DNA of 64,000 nucleotides, taken from positions 62,001 through 126,000 of the forward strand of contig CALEDR010000030.1 of NCBI GenBank assembly GCA_937949545.1, written 5' to 3'. Origin of the DNA: an uncultured Phycisphaerae bacterium (lineage in GTDB: Bacteria; Planctomycetota; Phycisphaerae; Sedimentisphaerales; Anaerohalosphaeraceae). The notes below the pieces were generated by a model. The model did not search any database. It was not told the DNA's origin and saw nothing but the letters and a program-made list of their open reading frames with translations. Shown piece by piece: positions 33,280 through 42,539 of this stretch; position 1 is the stretch's first letter; every line of letters begins with the position of its first letter. Both the position numbers and the translations under genes were made by a program.

Positions 33280-34029
33280 ATGAAGAATCCTTTTGGGTCG
33301 TTTTGCGACGGCCTGTTTTTGGACATGTGCGTGAGCACGCAGATGAAATTGCCCCGCCAGCGGGAAACCGTGCTGGCGTTTTTTGAGCGGATTCAGAAGC
33401 GATTCCCCACGTTGCATCAGTTTTCCCGTCGGGAACAGGGGGAACTGATTCTCGAAGAAGAGATCGAAGGACGCCGCCTCCGGTGGGTCGCTCTGGAAAG
33501 CCAGCGGCTCTCCGCCGGCTGCGCAGACCCGGACGATTTCGAGCAGGCCTACGAACTCCAGCGGGAAGTCATCGAGATTATGCCCTATATGCTGGGCGTC
33601 AGTCCCTTGGACATTGAATCCATCGATGTCACGTTTACAATGGATTTTGACTATCAGGGCAACCACGATGAAGTCATCGCCGAGGCCCTGCTGGGCAGCT
33701 CGAGTTTGAGCAGCTTTTTTGAAATCCCCGGTGCCAAGGTAGTCAGCTGCTGCCCAAATCTAATCGCCGCTTTGACACCAGACGGCTCGCTGCAGGCCCG
33801 GATCGCAATGGAATCCCGCAGCGGACTTTTCGAGCGAAATGACAAAGGAAAAATGGAAGAGCCGATTAGTCTGTATTTTACCGTTCGCCGTTATCCGGCC
33901 GGACAGGCCGAATGGACAACCGCAGATGCCTTTACGCAGCAATGCCGAATCACGGAACATCTAATGTTCGAGCGGATTATTCCCCACTTTGCCAGACCGC
34001 TGAGCAATGCCATATCCCAGAGACGATAA
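33280..34029 (+). CDS. Uncharacterised soluble protein
   Basis: A 249-residue, predicted cytosolic protein without signal or membrane segments that I cannot assign. Notable segments are FLDMCVSTQMKLPRQRETVLAFF, LQREVIEIMPYMLGVSPLDIESIDV, FTMDFDYQGNHDEVIAEALL and YFTVRRYPAG. The text looks like a compact alpha/beta fold, and in my recollection similar proteins recur in planctomycetes without a function. It starts 141 bases after the membrane protein and 32 bases before the next gene, so it may share an operon with the latter. Confidence 0.65.
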   Translation: MKNPFGSFCDGLFLDMCVSTQMKLPRQRETVLAFFERIQKRFPTLHQFSRREQGELILEEEIEGRRLRWVALESQRLSAGCADPDDFEQAYELQREVIEIMPYMLGVSPLDIESIDVTFTMDFDYQGNHDEVIAEALLGSSSLSSFFEIPGAKVVSCCPNLIAALTPDGSLQARIAMESRSGLFERNDKGKMEEPISLYFTVRRYPAGQAEWTTADAFTQQCRITEHLMFERIIPHFARPLSNAISQRR

Positions 34030-34061
34030 CGTTCCCTTCATCCGAAAGAGAGGTGTCAGCT

Positions 34062-34544
34062 ATGGCGGTGATTGAGGCCCCCTTCAGCCGGTATAAACTG
34101 AAAAATCATCTGATTGTGATGTGGATTTTGCTCGGGGCGGCAGCGATGTTTGCCTACGACGGATATCTAAGCCGCTACGAATGGTCGGGCCGCTATTCCT
34201 TTTACAAGAAGCATGTGGTGGACAACGGCGGCGTGCCGGATTCGGATATGAAGTTCAATATGTACAGCCCTCCGTTTCTTCTGGCGGGCGCCGCTGCGGC
34301 TGCCTTCTTCTATGTCCGTTCCAAAAATAAAAAACTGACGGCGGATGAAACCGCCCTCCGGACGGAAACGGCCGCCATCCCTTATGAAGCCATCGAAAGC
34401 ATCGACAAAACCCATTTCGATAAAAAAGGATTTTTCACTCTCACCTATCAGGAAAACGGTCAGATGCAGCAGCTCACACTGTCAGACCGAAACTATGACA
34501 ATCTGGGAGCCTTGCTGGACCTTTTGGTCAGCAAGCTCAGCTGA
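34062..34544 (+). CDS. Two-helix membrane protein with PH-like cytoplasmic part, unknown
   Basis: A 160-residue protein with two membrane segments (about 15-33 and 69-87) followed by a small domain rich in strands (TAAIPYEAIESIDKTHFDKKGFFTLTYQENGQMQQLTL) and a C-terminal helix, similar to bacterial PH-like membrane proteins. The ATG at 34062 is preceded by AGAGG. Function unknown. It lies 32 bases before purA. Confidence 0.65.
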   Translation: MAVIEAPFSRYKLKNHLIVMWILLGAAAMFAYDGYLSRYEWSGRYSFYKKHVVDNGGVPDSDMKFNMYSPPFLLAGAAAAAFFYVRSKNKKLTADETALRTETAAIPYEAIESIDKTHFDKKGFFTLTYQENGQMQQLTLSDRNYDNLGALLDLLVSKLS

Positions 34545-34576
34545 ATGAGAATCAGCAGGAAAGGAAAACAGGGCGG

Positions 34577-35860
34577 ATGAATTGCTGTATTGCAGGACTG
34601 CAATGGGGCGACGAGGGCAAAGGAAAGGTTGTCGATATTCTCGCCGAGCAGTGCGGGTGGGTCGTACGCTACAACGGAGGTGCCAATGCGGGCCACACGG
34701 TGATGATCGGCGACCAGCGGTTCGCTCTGCATCTGCTGCCCAGCGGTGCGGTTCGTCAGGGCTGCCGCTGTGTGATTGCCAACGGCGTCGTGGTGGACCC
34801 GGCGGTATTGATGGAGGAAATTCGCGGACTGGAAGAACGAGGAATTTCTTTGCAGGGCCGGCTGTTTATCAGTGAAAATGCCCATGTCGTTTTGGACTAT
34901 CACAAACTCGAAGACCGACTCCGGGAGGAAGCCCTGGGCAAAAACAAAATCGGCACAACCGCCCGCGGCATCGGCCCCTGCTATGCCGATAAAGTCGGAC
35001 GCAGTTATGCCGTACGAATGGCCGACTTCCGCAGACCGGAGGAGCTGAAGGAAAAACTGCGGAAAATCATCTCCTACAAAAACAAACTGTTCAGCACACT
35101 GTACAATGCCCCGCCGCTGGACGTAGACGCCGTTTTTGAAAAATGCATGAGCTGGCGGACCGCCGTTCTGCCCTGCATTACCAACACCACCCAGCTGCTC
35201 TTTGAAGCCATTGACAAACAGCAGTCCATTTTGTTCGAAGGGGCGCAGGGAGCCCTGCTGGATTTGGACCACGGAACGTTTCCCTATGTCACCAGTTCCA
35301 ACGCCAGTCCGCTGGGGCTGGGACCCGGCTGCGGCATACCGGCCCGCTATGTGGACCGATTTATCGGAGTCGCCAAGGCCTATTCCACTCGCGTAGGCGG
35401 CGGGCCGTTTCCAACCGAACAAGACAACGAAATCGGTCAATACATCCGGGAAAAAGGACACGAATACGGCACAACGACCGGTCGTCCGCGCCGATGCGGC
35501 TGGTTTGATGCCGTGGCGGTCTCCTACACAGTCCGGCTGGGAGGCATTACTGAAGCGGCCATGATGCATCTGGACACGCTGGCGGGTCTGGAGGAGCTGA
35601 AAATCTGCCGGGCTTATCGAATCGGCGGTCAGGAAACCACGTTCTTCCCCGGCGACAGTCGAGACCTCGAAGCCGCCGAATGCGTTTACGAAACTCTCGA
35701 GGGTTGGAAGGAGGATTTATCCGGAATTGAGCACTACTCAGACCTGCCGGCTTCGGCACGCCGATACGTTCAGACCGTCGAAAAATATATTGGGATTCCG
35801 ATTACGATGCTCGGTGTCGGACCCCAGCGAAGCCAGGTCATTTACCGCAAACCTCTATGA
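34577..35860 (+). CDS. purA: Adenylosuccinate synthetase
   Basis: Joins IMP and aspartate with GTP in AMP synthesis. The 427-residue length is standard. GTP-binding loop GLQWGDEGKGKVVD (7-20), NGGANAGHTV, GTTARGIGPCYADKVGRSY, EGAQGALLDLDHGTFPYVTSSN and TTTGRPRRCGWFD are all intact. It begins a contiguous plus-strand series; its stop overlaps the uppS start (ATGA). Confidence 0.97.
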   Translation: MNCCIAGLQWGDEGKGKVVDILAEQCGWVVRYNGGANAGHTVMIGDQRFALHLLPSGAVRQGCRCVIANGVVVDPAVLMEEIRGLEERGISLQGRLFISENAHVVLDYHKLEDRLREEALGKNKIGTTARGIGPCYADKVGRSYAVRMADFRRPEELKEKLRKIISYKNKLFSTLYNAPPLDVDAVFEKCMSWRTAVLPCITNTTQLLFEAIDKQQSILFEGAQGALLDLDHGTFPYVTSSNASPLGLGPGCGIPARYVDRFIGVAKAYSTRVGGGPFPTEQDNEIGQYIREKGHEYGTTTGRPRRCGWFDAVAVSYTVRLGGITEAAMMHLDTLAGLEELKICRAYRIGGQETTFFPGDSRDLEAAECVYETLEGWKEDLSGIEHYSDLPASARRYVQTVEKYIGIPITMLGVGPQRSQVIYRKPL

Positions 35861-36630
35861 CGACGGATTTTGAAAACAAACGCCGTCAAACGGCCCTTCG
35901 GCTGGGTCTGAAGCCGGAGTTTTTGCCCCGACACATCGCCATTATTATGGACGGAAACGGACGATGGGCAACACAGCGGGGCCTGCCCCGTTTTCGCGGA
36001 CATGAACAAGGCGGCAAAACGGTAGAAACCATCGCCAAATACTGCGTCGATATCGGTCTGGAAGTTCTGACGATTTACTCCTTCAGCATGCAGAACTGGA
36101 AACGGCCGAAAGAGGAAATCGACTTTTTAATGTACCTGTACGCCGCCTACCTGGAGGGAATCCGGCCGATGCTGATGGAAAACAACGTACGGCTGGTTCA
36201 TCTGGGCACCCTTTGCCAGCTGCCGCAGAAGGTTGTGGACGCCCTGGAGGAAACCAAACGACTGACCGCCCAAAATACAGGGATGGTCCTGTGTCTGGCC
36301 CTCAATTACGGTGGACGGGAGGAAATCGTCCAGGCCGTCCAGCGCATTGCCGAAAAATGCCGCCAAAATCTTTTGGAACCTGATAAGATTGACGAAGCAT
36401 GCATCTCCACTCACCTATACACGGCGGGCTGCACGGACCCAGACTTGGTTATCCGCACCTCCGGGGAACTTCGCATCAGCAATTTTCTGCTCTGGCAGAT
36501 TTCTTATGCAGAATTTTACGTAACGGCGACCTTCTGGCCAGATTTCACCCCGGCGGATTTGGACAAAGCCCTGATGGCCTTTGCAGGACGTTCCAGACGA
36601 TTCGGAGATATTCGCCCATCAATATCCTGA
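35857..36630 (+). CDS. uppS: Isoprenyl (undecaprenyl) diphosphate synthase
   Basis: Makes the polyprenyl carrier for cell wall and LPS synthesis by cis-condensation of IPP. The 257 residues show HIAIIMDGNGRWATQRGLPRFRGHEQG, LTIYSFSMQNWKRPKEE, and DLVIRTSGELRISNFLLWQISYAEFYVT. Catalytic Asp in MDGN is present. Coupled to purA upstream and followed after 15 bases by cdsA, the usual uppS-cdsA pair. Confidence 0.96.
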   Translation: MTTDFENKRRQTALRLGLKPEFLPRHIAIIMDGNGRWATQRGLPRFRGHEQGGKTVETIAKYCVDIGLEVLTIYSFSMQNWKRPKEEIDFLMYLYAAYLEGIRPMLMENNVRLVHLGTLCQLPQKVVDALEETKRLTAQNTGMVLCLALNYGGREEIVQAVQRIAEKCRQNLLEPDKIDEACISTHLYTAGCTDPDLVIRTSGELRISNFLLWQISYAEFYVTATFWPDFTPADLDKALMAFAGRSRRFGDIRPSIS

Positions 36631-36645
36631 TTCGGGATACGAAGG

Positions 36646-37506
36646 ATGCTCAAGCAACGATTGATTTTTGGAACGCTGATGACGGCGGCTTTCGTCGGGC
36701 TAATTCTGCTGGACGGCCGGCTGGATGGGTCTTTATCCGGCTCCCCTTCCTCCGGCAAACCGCAAGGTACACTTTTTCTGATTCTGCTGTGCATCCTCGC
36801 CGTCCCCGCCCAAATGGAACTGGCTGCTTTAGCCCGCAACGGCGGTCAAAAAATATTCCTCCCGGAAGCAATCCTCGGCTCGTTTTTATTAGCCGGGAGC
36901 TTTTTCTGGGCGAATCTTTCAGAGATTCCGGAGCGATTTTTGCTCTATTATTCCCTTTTTTCCCTGTTTTTCATTTTTGCCGGTCTTTTTCTGGCTCAGC
37001 TTCTGCGGGAAGGGGTTGTCGGCACTCTGAAAAACTGTTCTGCCACGCTCTTTTCGATTCTTTATCTGGGTTTCTTGTCCAGTTTTGTCGTCGGGATACG
37101 GGTCATCAGCGGGCCTTGGGCCCTTCTGACATATATTTTCACGATAAAGTCTTCTGATACAGGAGCTTACGCTCTGGGGAAAATGTTTGGAACCCACAAA
37201 TTAGCCCCGGTCGTCAGCCCTAAGAAAACCTGGGAGGGACTCGCGGGTGCCGTTTTCGGCGGGGCGTTATGCGCCTATCTTTTTTCCATGCTTTCAGGTA
37301 TAATGTCCCCGCTTCAGTCGGTACTCTTTGGAGCCTTATCGGCCGTACTTGGACAAATGAGCGATTTGTGCGAATCGATGCTCAAGCGGGATGCCAGTCA
37401 AAAAGATGCCTCCGCCTCCATTCCAGGGTTCGGGGGGATTCTCGATGTGATTGACTCGCTGCTGCTGCCGGCACCGCTTGCCTATTTGTTCTTTCTGTGG
37501 AAATAA
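36646..37506 (+). CDS. cdsA: Phosphatidate cytidylyltransferase
   Basis: Makes CDP-diacylglycerol for phospholipid synthesis. A 286-residue multi-pass membrane protein with about seven hydrophobic segments. The family signature is visible as SPKKTWEGLAGAVFGG and SMLKRDASQKDASASIPGFGGILDVIDS; compared with the textbook pattern (HGGxxDRxD) a His is replaced by Phe and the Arg by Val, while the metal-binding Asp residues remain. Start ATG at 36646 follows GGGATACGAAGG. Confidence 0.92.
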   Translation: MLKQRLIFGTLMTAAFVGLILLDGRLDGSLSGSPSSGKPQGTLFLILLCILAVPAQMELAALARNGGQKIFLPEAILGSFLLAGSFFWANLSEIPERFLLYYSLFSLFFIFAGLFLAQLLREGVVGTLKNCSATLFSILYLGFLSSFVVGIRVISGPWALLTYIFTIKSSDTGAYALGKMFGTHKLAPVVSPKKTWEGLAGAVFGGALCAYLFSMLSGIMSPLQSVLFGALSAVLGQMSDLCESMLKRDASQKDASASIPGFGGILDVIDSLLLPAPLAYLFFLWK

Positions 37507-37529
37507 AAGGTCTGACGAAGGAAAAAACG

Positions 37530-38507
37530 TTGGAACTGAAATTAATCATTCAATCCGACCAGCAGCGTCTGGAATTATTCGGCCCGACCGACGGGCATCT
37601 GCGGATGCTTCAGAATGAACTGCACGTGCGGATCACGGCCCGCGGAGAAATGGTTATCATCAGCGGCGGGGAACCGGAGGTGCGCCGCACAGCGGATGTG
37701 CTGGACCGAATGCAGAAACGGCTGCTCAAACGGGGAACACTCAACCCCAAAGATGTGCTGGAGATTCTCGATCAGTCCAAAAATCAGATTCGTCCGGAAC
37801 GGGACGAGGTCATTGAAGTCTTTTCCAGCAAGGGAATTATCGAGCCGTTTACCAAGGGACAGCTCGAATACATCAAGACGATGCACCGCAACGACCTGAT
37901 CTTCTGCACCGGGCCGGCAGGCACAGGCAAAACTTACCTGGCCGTGGCGGTGGCTGTCTCGATGCTGCGGAAAAAGCAAATTCGCAAAATTGTCCTGGCT
38001 CGGCCCGCTGTAGAGGCCGGAGAACGACTCGGCTTCCTCCCCGGAGATCTTCAGGCCAAGGTCAATCCGTACCTGCGTCCCCTGCTGGACAGCCTGGAAG
38101 ATATGATGGAATTCGGCCAGATGCGAAAACTGATGGAGATGGATGTAATCGAGATTATTCCGCTGGCCTTCATGCGGGGCCGGACCCTCAATGAAGCCGT
38201 GATTATCTGCGATGAGGCACAGAATACCTCCCCTTCGCAGATGCTGATGTTTCTGACGCGGCTGGGACGCGGCTCCAAAATGATTATCACCGGCGACATC
38301 ACCCAGATTGACCTCGAACGCGGACAAACCAGCGGGATGGTGGACGCCATTCGCACCCTCTCCAACATCGAAAACATCGGGTTTGTGGAACTGACCGAAG
38401 CGGATATCGTCCGCCACAGTCTGGTTCAGCGAATCGTCCAGGCCTACGACCAGAAACGCCAGGGAATTCGGCCGAATCGAGACGGAACAAATGGGATGGT
38501 TTCGTAA
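37530..38507 (+). CDS. PhoH-like ATPase
   Basis: A PhoH/YbeZ-family ATPase, often encoded with ybeY and linked to ribosome and RNA metabolism. KH-like N-terminal part, then Walker A CTGPAGTGKTYLAVAVAV, RPAVEAGERLGFLPGD, DEAQNTSPSQMLMFLTRLG (Walker B) and MIITGDITQIDL. I favour the TTG at 37530 with AAGGA seven bases upstream (325 residues); a GTG at 37497 overlapping cdsA gives 336. ybeY follows one gene later, the normal grouping. Confidence 0.92.
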   Translation: MELKLIIQSDQQRLELFGPTDGHLRMLQNELHVRITARGEMVIISGGEPEVRRTADVLDRMQKRLLKRGTLNPKDVLEILDQSKNQIRPERDEVIEVFSSKGIIEPFTKGQLEYIKTMHRNDLIFCTGPAGTGKTYLAVAVAVSMLRKKQIRKIVLARPAVEAGERLGFLPGDLQAKVNPYLRPLLDSLEDMMEFGQMRKLMEMDVIEIIPLAFMRGRTLNEAVIICDEAQNTSPSQMLMFLTRLGRGSKMIITGDITQIDLERGQTSGMVDAIRTLSNIENIGFVELTEADIVRHSLVQRIVQAYDQKRQGIRPNRDGTNGMVS

Positions 38508-40062
38508 AAAAATCAGCGTACGCCGTCCGGCGGGGCGGACCGCCCTGCCCGCAGAGCGAGGCCGCCGATGGCCGGAATCCTTTCGGGGCTCTCGCGTGCT
38601 GCTCTTCGGCCTGTTTTTTATCTATCTGGCAGCCATCGTCTTTCTGCTGTCGCTGGATACCGAACACCCGGAGTTTCTGACCGGCGGGATGCGGCACTTC
38701 AAGCCCTGGCCTCAAATCGCCGCCCTGACCGTCGTGACCGCGCTGGTGCTGCTGGGAACCGTCTTTTATATTCATCACTGTCGGCCCCAGTTTTTCAACC
38801 GGGCCAATCGCGCGTTCACCATGGCACTTCTGTTCTGGCTGCTGCTGGCGGTCAACCGGTTCTTTTCAATCTGGCAGGGAGGCGTGATTTATCTGGCGAC
38901 CGGAACAACCATCACCGCCGCTGTTATCCTCACAATGGTGTTTGATCAGCGTTTTGCCATCGGAATGACTGTGTTTTACTCTGTGCTGGCCTGCTTTTCC
39001 GTCAGTCGGCTGGCCACGCTGGAGCTGTTTTTGACTATGATGGCCGGCGGACTGACCTGTTGCGGCTTCCTGAAGGAAATCCGCACCCGGATGAAACTCA
39101 TTGAAGTGTGCGCCTATGCCTCCGTCGCCGTCTTTCTGATGGCCTTCTGCTTCGGAATGCTCCAGGGAAAAACGCACGACCAGACGCTTCTGAACGCCGG
39201 GTTTGCCGCCGGAGCGGCTTTTTTGGTAGGGGTCTTTCTGCAGGCCTTTCTGCCCTTTATTGAAAAATTGTTCGGAATCGCCACCAGCATGACGCTGATG
39301 GACTACAGCGACGCCAATCAGCCCCTGCTGAAACGGCTGGCGATGGAAGCGCCGGGCACATTCAGCCACAGTCTGCTGATCGGCTCGATTGCGGAAACCG
39401 CAGCGGACACCATCGGAGCCAACGGCCTTTTGTGCCGAGTCGGTGCTTATTACCACGATATCGGAAAAATCAACAAGCCCTCCTACTTCGTTGAAAATCA
39501 GATGGGTTCGGCCAATCGGCATGAGCAGCTGTCACCGGCCATGAGCAAACTCGTGATTGCCGGCCATGTCAACGACGGGATGGAAATTGCGAAGGAATAC
39601 GGGCTTCCGTCGGTCCTGCGGCAGTTTATTGAAACCCATCACGGCACAACGCTGATGGAATACTTCTACAACGAGGCACGCAAGAAGAAAGGGGAACACG
39701 AGAATGAGGTCCCCGAAACCGAGTTCCGGTATCCGGGACCGAAGCCTCGCACGCGGGAGGCGGCCATTGTGATGCTTGCGGATGCCGTGGAAAGTGCGGC
39801 TCGTTCGCTGACGGACCCCAGCCCGACCAAAATCGAAACGCTGGTCCATACGATTGCAATGAAGCGGCTTCAGGACGGACAGTTTGATGACTGCGATTTG
39901 ACGCTGCGGGAGCTGAGCCAGATTGAAGCGAGCATGTCCAAATTTCTGGCGGCACATTATCACGGCCGGATTGCCTACCCGAAACTGGAGGACAAGAGTT
40001 CCGGAGAAGACAAACCGGAATCCGCTGCAGCGGAAAAACCCCAGAACGGTTCGAATGTATGA
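38491..40062 (+). CDS. HD-domain membrane phosphodiesterase, PgpH/YqfF-like without extracytoplasmic domain
   Basis: A 523-residue protein with about seven to eight membrane segments between 36 and 258 and a cytoplasmic HD domain with GTFSHSLLIGSIAE (H293) and YYHDIGKIN (HD at 322-323), then VIAGHVNDG and ETHHGTTLMEYF. In PgpH the HD domain cleaves c-di-AMP. The large extracytoplasmic 7TMR-HDED domain that normally precedes the membrane region is lacking here. It overlaps phoH by 17 bases and ybeY by four, the common phoH-pgpH-ybeY order. Confidence 0.88.
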   Translation: MGWFRKKISVRRPAGRTALPAERGRRWPESFRGSRVLLFGLFFIYLAAIVFLLSLDTEHPEFLTGGMRHFKPWPQIAALTVVTALVLLGTVFYIHHCRPQFFNRANRAFTMALLFWLLLAVNRFFSIWQGGVIYLATGTTITAAVILTMVFDQRFAIGMTVFYSVLACFSVSRLATLELFLTMMAGGLTCCGFLKEIRTRMKLIEVCAYASVAVFLMAFCFGMLQGKTHDQTLLNAGFAAGAAFLVGVFLQAFLPFIEKLFGIATSMTLMDYSDANQPLLKRLAMEAPGTFSHSLLIGSIAETAADTIGANGLLCRVGAYYHDIGKINKPSYFVENQMGSANRHEQLSPAMSKLVIAGHVNDGMEIAKEYGLPSVLRQFIETHHGTTLMEYFYNEARKKKGEHENEVPETEFRYPGPKPRTREAAIVMLADAVESAARSLTDPSPTKIETLVHTIAMKRLQDGQFDDCDLTLRELSQIEASMSKFLAAHYHGRIAYPKLEDKSSGEDKPESAAAEKPQNGSNV

Positions 40063-40565
40063 AAGCAGCCCGCAAACAGCCGCTCCGGAGCGTTCACATC
40101 CGGCTCGAAGCTGAACCTTTCCCTGTTGAGCAGGCAAAAATCCGCTCCTTAGTAAAAGGGGTTCTGAAACGCTTCGGCGTTTCAGAAGCTGAGATTGACA
40201 TTAGAATTGTCAATGATGTTGAAATGCAGGAAATGCACCGACAGTATTTTCAGGATTGCCGGACAACCGATGTTATCAGTTTTGACCTGACGGAACCGAA
40301 TGAACCGCGGAGGTGTTTTCAGATTCTGGTGAATGCGGCGCTGGCCCTGCGGGAGGCAGCCCGGCGAGGCCACAGCCCTCAGGCCGAATTGAGTTTGTAT
40401 ATTGTGCACGGACTGCTGCACAATCTGGGCTTTGACGACCGAAATCCCCGGGAGGCCGAACGGATGCACCAGGCCGAAGAGGACGTGCTGACGTCCTTCG
40501 GGTATCCGCCTGTTTACTATTCGTCTCCGCGAAAAAAGACTGGAAGGAGATGCCGCCGTGAGTGA
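40059..40565 (+). CDS. ybeY: Endoribonuclease YbeY with altered zinc ligand
   Basis: YbeY matures rRNA ends and takes part in ribosome quality control. The 168-residue protein has TTDVISFDL and the C-terminal zinc motif, here HGLLHNLGFDD (H117, H121, D127), where the third ligand is normally His (HxxxHLxGYDH). Aspartate can bind zinc, so activity may persist. Placement behind phoH and the HD phosphodiesterase, with ATGA overlap, supports the call. Confidence 0.88.
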   Translation: MKAARKQPLRSVHIRLEAEPFPVEQAKIRSLVKGVLKRFGVSEAEIDIRIVNDVEMQEMHRQYFQDCRTTDVISFDLTEPNEPRRCFQILVNAALALREAARRGHSPQAELSLYIVHGLLHNLGFDDRNPREAERMHQAEEDVLTSFGYPPVYYSSPRKKTGRRCRRE

Positions 40566-41811
40566 CACCGCCGCCCTGCTTCTGATGCTCGGATGTCTGA
40601 CCGGGCTGTCTTTGTTCCTTTCTCTGAATGCTCTGGCTCTCCAGAACTTCTCCGTATTGAAACTTCAGGACCGATTCAAAGCCGCCGGACGGGAAGAGCG
40701 GTTTGACGAGTTTCTGAAAATCGCCGACCGACTCACGCTTACTTGTTCTTTCCTGCGGATGCTCACAAATACCTCCATCCTGCTGACGCTGGTCCATCTG
40801 ATGAGGGGGCATCATTATCTGCTGACCTTTCTGGCGGCGCTGGTCATTCTGGAAATTTTCGCGGTGATCATCCCTCACTCGTGGGCCAAACATGCCGGAG
40901 AAATGATTCTGCCGAGGACCTTTGTCCTGCTTAAGGCCCTGATGTATTTAATCCGTCCTTTCCTGGCGGTGGCAGACCTGCATGACCGGCTGGTACGGCG
41001 GCTGACGGGCAGTTCGCCTGAACCCACTGAAGAAGCCGAAGAAGAAATCCTCGGAGCCGTAGAACAAGGCAAAATTGAAGGTGTCGTCGATGAAGAAGAA
41101 ATGGAAATGATTGAAAACGTCCTCGAACTGGACGAAACCACAGCGGCAGAAATTATGACACCGCGGACCGCTCTGGTTGCCGTGCCGGTCGGAGCGGACC
41201 TGCAGATGGTCCTTAAAGCCCTCGAACAGGGACATTCGAGAATCCCAGTCTATGACGGCACAATCGACAATATTGTCGGGCTGCTGTATGCCAAAGATTT
41301 GCTTTGCCTGGTAGGAAAAGAACCAAAGGATTTCAGCTTGAGGGCCAAGATGCGCCCGCCGTATTTTGTGCCGGAAAGCAAAACCCTGCGAGATTTGCTG
41401 CACGAGTTTCAAACCCAGAAACTGCATATCGCCATTATCCTCGACGAATACGGAGGCACAGCAGGACTGATTACCATTGAGGACATTCTGGAGGAACTGG
41501 TCGGAGAGATTGCCGATGAATATGAAGATACCCCGTCTGAGCGTCTCCGCAAGATTGATGAAAACACCTATGAAATTGATGCAAGAATGAATATCGGCGA
41601 CGTCAACAGTGAATTGGAAATCCATCTGCCGGAAGAGGAAGACTATGACACACTGGGAGGGTTTGTCTTTTCGCATCTGGGGTATATTCCCAAAGCGGGA
41701 GAATCGTTCGAGTATCAGGATTTAAAACTGACCATTGTACAGGCGGAGCCGCGGCGTGTCCGCCGGGTGCGGATTCAAAAAACCGCAAAAACAGCCCGCA
41801 GCGGCCAGTAA
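40558..41811 (+). CDS. CNNM/CorC-type transporter-associated protein with CBS pair
   Basis: A 417-residue hemolysin-family (HlyC/CorC) protein: an N-terminal DUF21/CNNM membrane domain (about 5-130, with four hydrophobic stretches), a linker EIMTPRTALVAVPV, two CBS motifs (about 200-325, HSRIPVYDGTIDNIVGLLYAKDLL, LHIAIILDEYGGTAGLITIEDILEELVGEI) and a CorC/HlyC domain to the end. Members influence magnesium or cobalt homeostasis. GTG start at 40558 with AAGGAG eight bases upstream, overlapping ybeY. Confidence 0.9.
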   Translation: MSDTAALLLMLGCLTGLSLFLSLNALALQNFSVLKLQDRFKAAGREERFDEFLKIADRLTLTCSFLRMLTNTSILLTLVHLMRGHHYLLTFLAALVILEIFAVIIPHSWAKHAGEMILPRTFVLLKALMYLIRPFLAVADLHDRLVRRLTGSSPEPTEEAEEEILGAVEQGKIEGVVDEEEMEMIENVLELDETTAAEIMTPRTALVAVPVGADLQMVLKALEQGHSRIPVYDGTIDNIVGLLYAKDLLCLVGKEPKDFSLRAKMRPPYFVPESKTLRDLLHEFQTQKLHIAIILDEYGGTAGLITIEDILEELVGEIADEYEDTPSERLRKIDENTYEIDARMNIGDVNSELEIHLPEEEDYDTLGGFVFSHLGYIPKAGESFEYQDLKLTIVQAEPRRVRRVRIQKTAKTARSGQ

Positions 41812-41813
41812 TC

Positions 41814-42539
41814 ATGCAAAAGAAGGACCAAGCCATTTGCCTGCGAACAGTCGCGTATTCAGATACCTCGCAGATAGCCGTGTTTTTGACGGAAAGCGCG
41901 GGGAAGATTTCGGCCCTTGCCAAAGGTTCCCGCCGCCCCAAGAATCCGTTTGACGGGCCGATTGAGGTGTTTTCCTACGGAACAATTGTGTATGCCCCCG
42001 GCCGCCAGGAAGGGCTGGCGGTTCTGGCGGAATTTGCTCAGCAGCCGCTGTTTATAGGACTGCGTCGGCGGCTGGAAACGCTGAATGCCGCCCTGCCGGC
42101 AGCGGAACTGACTGACAAACTCACACAGCCCCAAGACCCGCATCCGCAGCTTTTTGAGGGCCTGCGGCAGTTCCTGCTGGATGTGCAGGAAGCCGCAGAT
42201 ACCCGGCAGATTCGGATTCGGCTGATTTTGTATCAGATGCTGCTGCTGGCGGAAATCGGGCTGGCGCCGGTGCTGGACCGGTGTGTGAACGGGCCGCATC
42301 CCTTTGGACGGCACTGGAAATGGATTTATTTTTCCAGTCATCAGAACGGCCTGCTTTGCCCGGATTGCGAAGGAGCCTTTGTCGAAAAGAAACGAATCAG
42401 TCCTGCAGCGGCCGCTGCATTGGCCGATTTGAAACGGCTGAAAAATACAGACGAAAAAACCATTCAGGAAATCGAGAGCCTTCTGGTTTACCACTTCACA
42501 GAACTGACAGGCCGCCCGCTGAAATCCAAACCGGACTAA
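41814..42539 (+). CDS. recO: DNA repair protein RecO
   Basis: RecO helps RecF/RecR load RecA on gapped DNA. The 241-residue protein begins with the OB fold ([37 protein letters not shown]) and has a C-terminal zinc-region [10 protein letters not shown], with only part of the usual Cys set. The C-terminus overlaps ruvB tail-to-tail by four bases. It is the last gene of the plus-strand series. Confidence 0.9.
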   Translation: MQKKDQAICLRTVAYSDTSQIAVFLTESAGKISALAKGSRRPKNPFDGPIEVFSYGTIVYAPGRQEGLAVLAEFAQQPLFIGLRRRLETLNAALPAAELTDKLTQPQDPHPQLFEGLRQFLLDVQEAADTRQIRIRLILYQMLLLAEIGLAPVLDRCVNGPHPFGRHWKWIYFSSHQNGLLCPDCEGAFVEKKRISPAAAAALADLKRLKNTDEKTIQEIESLLVYHFTELTGRPLKSKPD

